NCBI GenBank assembly: GCA_013399305.1
Contig: VXAI01000021.1
Location: forward strand, 1,225,215-1,289,214
DNA length: 64,000 nt
Reading direction: 5' to 3'
DNA from: Rostratula benghalensis
Lineage: Eukaryota > Chordata > Aves > Charadriiformes > Rostratulidae
Shown piece by piece: positions 61,301-64,000 of this stretch; position 1 is the stretch's first letter, and the number at the start of each line of letters is the position of its first letter. The position numbers were made by a program, and so were the translations under genes. A model generated the notes under the pieces. The model saw only the letters and a list, made by a program, of their open reading frames with translations. It did no database searches and had not been told where the DNA came from.

Positions 61301-62034
61301 AAGTCTTTCTGTGTCTTGTAATTATTTTTATGCTGCTTTGTTTGAAATGTTGCACATATGCAGTTACTGGCTGTATTTGATTTGGGCAGCGTTGCTTCCA
61401 GAGTCAATAAATGCTCTGGAGCAATATTTATTCAAAAACATAAGCATTTGCTCACGGGCGGAGGTGTACTGCTTTAGCACTGTCACATTAAACTACTGCC
61501 AAAATGTATGGAGGTGCTATTATTTCAGTTTACACAAGGTTATCTGGGTCTAGGTTAAACTGAACGGAAATGGACTGAAGTGAAAGGAGTTATGCCAGCC
61601 TTGACAGTGTACATCCTTGTATGAATGTTTCAGACAGCTTGTCTAAACAGGGCCAACCCTTATGCTCTAATGTGATTCCAGAGTGCACATAATCTCTTTG
61701 CAAATACACTATTTATATCATAGTAATGTGAACGCTTTGGCCTGCAGGACGAAGATTAACACACACAGAGAGATAATGCTGAGAAGGAATGCCATGCTCT
61801 AATCAGACGTGTGCACTGAAAAATGGCCAAGTTCAGGGGGACAGAAGACATATCCTTACTGTCTATTTCATCCAGTGGGATCTGGCCAAATATCTGGAGG
61901 TAGGGACGATAAAGCACCCTCCTGAATATCCATTCTGCTTGGTTGTCATTGGGATGAAGTAGAGCTTGAGTTGTCACACCGTAGGCAATGAGCCACACGC
62001 TCAAGAAAAACAGAAAGAAGAAAACATCCTTCAT
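55262..62034 (-). CDS. TRPM5: TRPM5 channel, five 3' exons (span)
   Basis: TRPM5 is a Ca2+-activated, monovalent-selective cation channel of the plasma membrane in taste and other chemosensory cells. Five exons join without a frame break on the minus strand: 62034-61860, 59576-59408, 58718-58540, 57497-57365 and 55334-55262. They give about 243 residues. In order they encode S5 ([20 protein letters not shown]), the pore helix and filter ([19 protein letters not shown]), an outer pore with two cysteines, S6 ([19 protein letters not shown]), the TRP domain ([20 protein letters not shown]) and the C-terminal helices with [19 protein letters not shown]. The choice of TRPM5 over TRPM4 rests on the filter IPLDEID and on synteny. 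The N-terminal homology regions and S1-S4 lie beyond 64000. The gene converges with TSSC4. Confidence 0.95.
55335..57364 (-). other. TRPM5: TRPM5 intron
   Basis: A 2,030-base AT-rich intron with no recognised repeat or gene. Confidence 0.75.
57365..57497 (-). CDS. TRPM5: TRPM5 exon, post-TRP linker
   Basis: On the minus strand the acceptor is 'ttttttcctacag' and the donor is 'gtatgat', an unusual but valid GTATG form. The exon has 133 bases. It encodes [40 protein letters not shown] and TSN. It matches the DLPDPLDQKVVTWETVQKEN region of mammals. Confidence 0.93.
57498..58539 (-). other. TRPM5: TRPM5 intron
   Basis: A 1,042-base AT-rich intron. No repeat or gene is recognised. Confidence 0.75.
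58540..58718 (-). CDS. TRPM5: TRPM5 exon, TRP domain
   Basis: On the minus strand the acceptor is 'ccccaattgcag' and the donor is 'gtgagtt'. The exon has 179 bases. It encodes [40 protein letters not shown] and [19 protein letters not shown]. This is the TRP helix directly after S6, the part that couples Ca2+ binding to the gate. Confidence 0.95.
58719..59407 (-). other. TRPM5: TRPM5 intron
   Basis: A 689-base AT-rich intron without recognisable features. Confidence 0.75.
59408..59576 (-). CDS. TRPM5: TRPM5 exon, outer pore and S6
   Basis: On the minus strand the acceptor is 'gtctctttctttgcag' and the donor is 'gtaagag'. The exon has 169 bases. It encodes [40 protein letters not shown] and [15 protein letters not shown]. 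The two cysteines of the outer pore loop are present, followed by S6 with the conserved NLLIAMF gate end. Confidence 0.96.
59577..61859 (-). other. TRPM5: TRPM5 intron containing an old CR1 fragment
   Basis: A 2,283-base intron. The flanking exons join directly in phase, so no conserved exon is missing. It contains the old CR1-like segment at 60440-61000 and an unusually long plus-strand frame (60855-61553). Confidence 0.75.
60440..61000 (-). mobile_element. Old CR1-type LINE remnant (reverse)
   Basis: Decayed text recalls the ancient amniote CR1 consensus read in reverse. Segments are 'tctactgcatcagactaggg', 'gccttgtatttatctacact', 'gaatttcatttcatgattta', 'ctctgcaactctgag', 'gtcagcaaattttgtcctcc' and 'ttatttatccagg', then 'cctgacctctttccaaatga'. 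It is much more diverged than the other CR1 copies. Boundaries are approximate. Confidence 0.55.
61860..62034 (-). CDS. TRPM5: TRPM5 exon, S5, pore helix and selectivity filter
   Basis: On the minus strand the acceptor is 'ccccctctgttttag' and the donor is 'gtaagga'. The exon has 175 bases, entering in phase 0 at a Met codon and leaving in phase 1. It encodes [40 protein letters not shown] and [18 protein letters not shown]. The acidic residues of IPLDEID form the outer filter. It is the most upstream TRPM5 exon in the window. Confidence 0.96.
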
Positions 62035-62253
62035 CTAAAACAGAGGGGGAGGGGAGAAAAGGAGGAGAGGTGACTAATAGCATAGGCAAAGAATGGTAGT
62101 TTTTCTATATGAAAACAGCTCAGATGATTTTGTTTCTTTACAAGCTTGTTTCGGTTAAAGGAGGTGGAATAGGATACAGTTCCATGCATAGAATTCCTCT
62201 CTTGGCCTTGCTGTTATCATATTATTCTTGGCCTAAACCAAGATAGATAACCA

Positions 62254-62315
62254 TTTAGATAAAAGCATGTTTTAAATTAAATAGCTTGTTTAGATAAAGG
62301 CATGTCTTAAATTAA
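62254..62315. repeat. Spaced 27-base direct repeat
   Basis: 62254-62280 and 62289-62315 agree at 25 of 27 positions, with a period of 35 bases. Both begin 'tttagataaa' and end 'ttaaattaa'. Confidence 0.85.
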
Positions 62316-62426
62316 AACCTTGCCTCTCCATCATCTAATGTTTAAAAATTAAGTACATTTTATTCTTTAGGCGAATGTTATTGTACCTTTTAAATGCTGA
62401 TTTTCTGTGAGGTCTCACAGTACCAT

Positions 62427-62529
62427 CGACTGCTTTACTGTGAGCTGCAAGAGTTCCGCTGCAGCAGCGATTCCTGGCAAGAGCCGGTGCTCGTCGATGA
62501 GCGCTGAGCCACGGATACAGCAGACACCG
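62427..62529. other. CpG-rich patch in AT-rich intron
   Basis: Nine CpG dinucleotides lie within 103 bases, in surroundings nearly free of CpG. All three minus- or plus-strand readings around it are partly open. One minus-strand frame (62415-62621) has 68 codons. No family was recognised. Confidence 0.5.
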
Positions 62530-62895
62530 AAGGCTGCAAGGATCAGGTAGCTGCTGCCTTGGGTTTGCAAGCCAACTACTGCATCTGATTGGAGATTGCA
62601 GGACTTCATGCTTTTAAACATTGTGCTTCTCTACAGAAGTAATTGGATCCTAAACCACTTACTTAAAAATAAATAAATAAATCTAATATGTATTTCAAGT
62701 GCAATAATTTTTCCCTGGTGGAAAAGGAACACTTCATCCTCTTCCCATCTAAGCTGCCAGAGTTCATTAGGGACTTTAGATTCAATTAGATTATTGGATT
62801 GTGCAATTATCCAAAAGCATAGGCATTTCAGATCTCAAGGACCATACTTAGAGTTCTATTAAGAAACACAGTATCCAAACCAGGCAAGACATAGT

Positions 62896-62978
62896 TAAAT
62901 TTTAAACCACCTAGAGAACAGTTTTAAATTTTAAACTACGTAGAAAATAGTTTTGTTTTCTAGATGGTTTAAAATTTA
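62896..62978. repeat. Three related 24-base units, two direct and one inverted
   Basis: 62896-62919 and 62925-62948 are direct copies with a few differences. 62955-62978 is their inverted copy, with 22 of 24 positions matching the first unit. All share the core 'taaattttaaac'. Together they can fold as a hairpin. Confidence 0.85.
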
Positions 62979-64000
62979 GCAATGCTGCAGGACTGTAATG
63001 GTATTATAGTTAATAGAGAGGAGTGAAAAATCTGGAAGTATTTTTTTCCGGAGTCTGTAGTCTCTCTGGAAGGGACGTTGTGCTGGCATTGAACTACCGT
63101 TTTAGCAGCTGCGAGGCTTGTTTCAGCAATTCTGTAGCAAGGTTAAAAAGAAGAAAGATAATAACACACAATCTTGGATTGCTTCTCTGTTTAAGTAGGG
63201 GAAATGATCTTGCTTGAATGCACTTGTCAAACCTTTCAAGGAGGTATCATTTGCTGAAGTAACTTTCACTGTTCTTTCATTTGATGTAAGGTTCAGCAGT
63301 GAATTCCCAGAGCTCAGGCGTTGTGTTGACTGGGATGGGGTGAGGATGAAAGGTCCCATGTTATGGTTTTGTCTAGGCTGCTGTTTATGCTTGCTTGCAT
63401 TTGTCTAGGCTGCTGTGTGTTATCTCATATGACTTCAGGTGCCAACATGGTAGACCCATTACCCTATGTGTTCAAGGCCCTGGTTTAGCTTGGTACGCAG
63501 CAAGGAAGGGTTAGGAGCTGTCGATCTGACTTGTTCTCTTACAATACAAGTTTGCTAATGCTTTAAGCTAGATAATGTTCAAGAACAAATATTTATTTGC
63601 CACTTACCCTTTTGCTGCTCCAAGAAAATGTCATGTTAGAGTTTCAGTTATTGCATTTGTAGACAAATCCAAATAGCTTGGTAGCTATGTTTATTCAATG
63701 TATAGGCTTGTTTAGACTGTAAGGCTTTTACTGAGTTCTGCTGTGAGTCACAAATCAAATATTTGTAGATTCTGTGATAGCACTTACAATTAGATGAACT
63801 CCTATTAATCAGTCACCATGAACTAATTGGCCTAGAGGATTAACATGCATAAATAAGAAGCTACTTCAACATAGCAATGCATACCAAAGCCCAGTAACTG
63901 TAGTCTTAATGTCTCATTTCCTGCAGGAGAGTGGTAATAAATAAAAATCTTTTATCAACATCTTCCAACATATGCTCACAAAGGACTAATGTTTTCGTTG

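Larger units (their letters stand above)
62035..64000 (-). other. TRPM5: TRPM5 intron (part) upstream of the S5 exon
   Basis: About 2 kb without the preceding TRPM5 exon; no S4 or S4-S5 linker sequence is seen on the minus strand. It holds a 27-base tandem duplication (62254-62315), a CpG-rich patch (62427-62529) and a three-copy direct and inverted repeat (62896-62978). Confidence 0.6.

Noticed and set aside
1..64000. CRISPR arrays, operons, tRNA or rRNA genes
   Set aside because: The DNA is vertebrate nuclear sequence. No regular repeat-spacer array, tRNA cloverleaf or rRNA segment was seen on either strand.

Overview
This is vertebrate nuclear DNA, almost certainly from a bird. Genes are split into short exons with GT-AG introns. 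Fragments of the CR1 LINE, the dominant interspersed repeat of birds, are scattered through it, including copies that end in the typical 'attctatgattctgtg' tail. The gene order CD81 - TSSC4 - TRPM5 is the amniote order next to KCNQ1. The species cannot be read from the sequence.

Layout. 1-1748: sequence with no recognisable gene. 1749-2569: an 821-base assembly gap, whose right flank (2570-2860) is CpG-rich. The gap very probably hides the promoter and first coding exon of CD81. 13879-35087: coding exons 2-8 of the tetraspanin CD81 on the + strand. All seven splice in frame and end at a stop, giving 216 residues of a protein expected to be about 238 residues long. The two first introns (more than 11 kb and 13 kb) hold CR1 fragments and a perfect 24-bp hairpin. 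35088-36500: CD81 3' UTR with proximal and distal poly(A) signals. 36500-45500: intergenic, with one 0.7-kb reverse CR1 copy at 44223-44925. 45520-46330: CpG-island promoter of TSSC4 with ZNF143-like and YY1-like sites. 46506-50650: TSSC4 on the + strand; its 342-codon reading frame lies in one exon (48689-49717). 53000-62034: the 3' part of TRPM5 on the - strand, convergent with TSSC4. Five exons are certain and cover S5, the pore, S6, the TRP domain and the start of the C-terminal coiled coil. The rest of TRPM5 lies beyond 64000.

The three genes are neighbours by ancient synteny and do not form a pathway. CD81 organises membrane microdomains and partner receptors. TSSC4 is a disordered factor of U5 snRNP assembly. 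TRPM5 is a Ca2+-activated monovalent cation channel of taste and chemosensory cells.

The most interesting unexplained signal is in the TSSC4 leader. A 78-codon reading frame with a strong start context runs in frame across three exons and stops 10 bases before the TSSC4 start codon. A possible alternative acceptor 40 bases downstream would fuse it in frame to TSSC4. Other points to check are the 24-bp hairpin in CD81 intron 2, repeat clusters and a small CpG-rich patch upstream of the first visible TRPM5 exon, an exon-like 135-base block between TSSC4 and TRPM5, and the unresolved C-terminal end of TRPM5.
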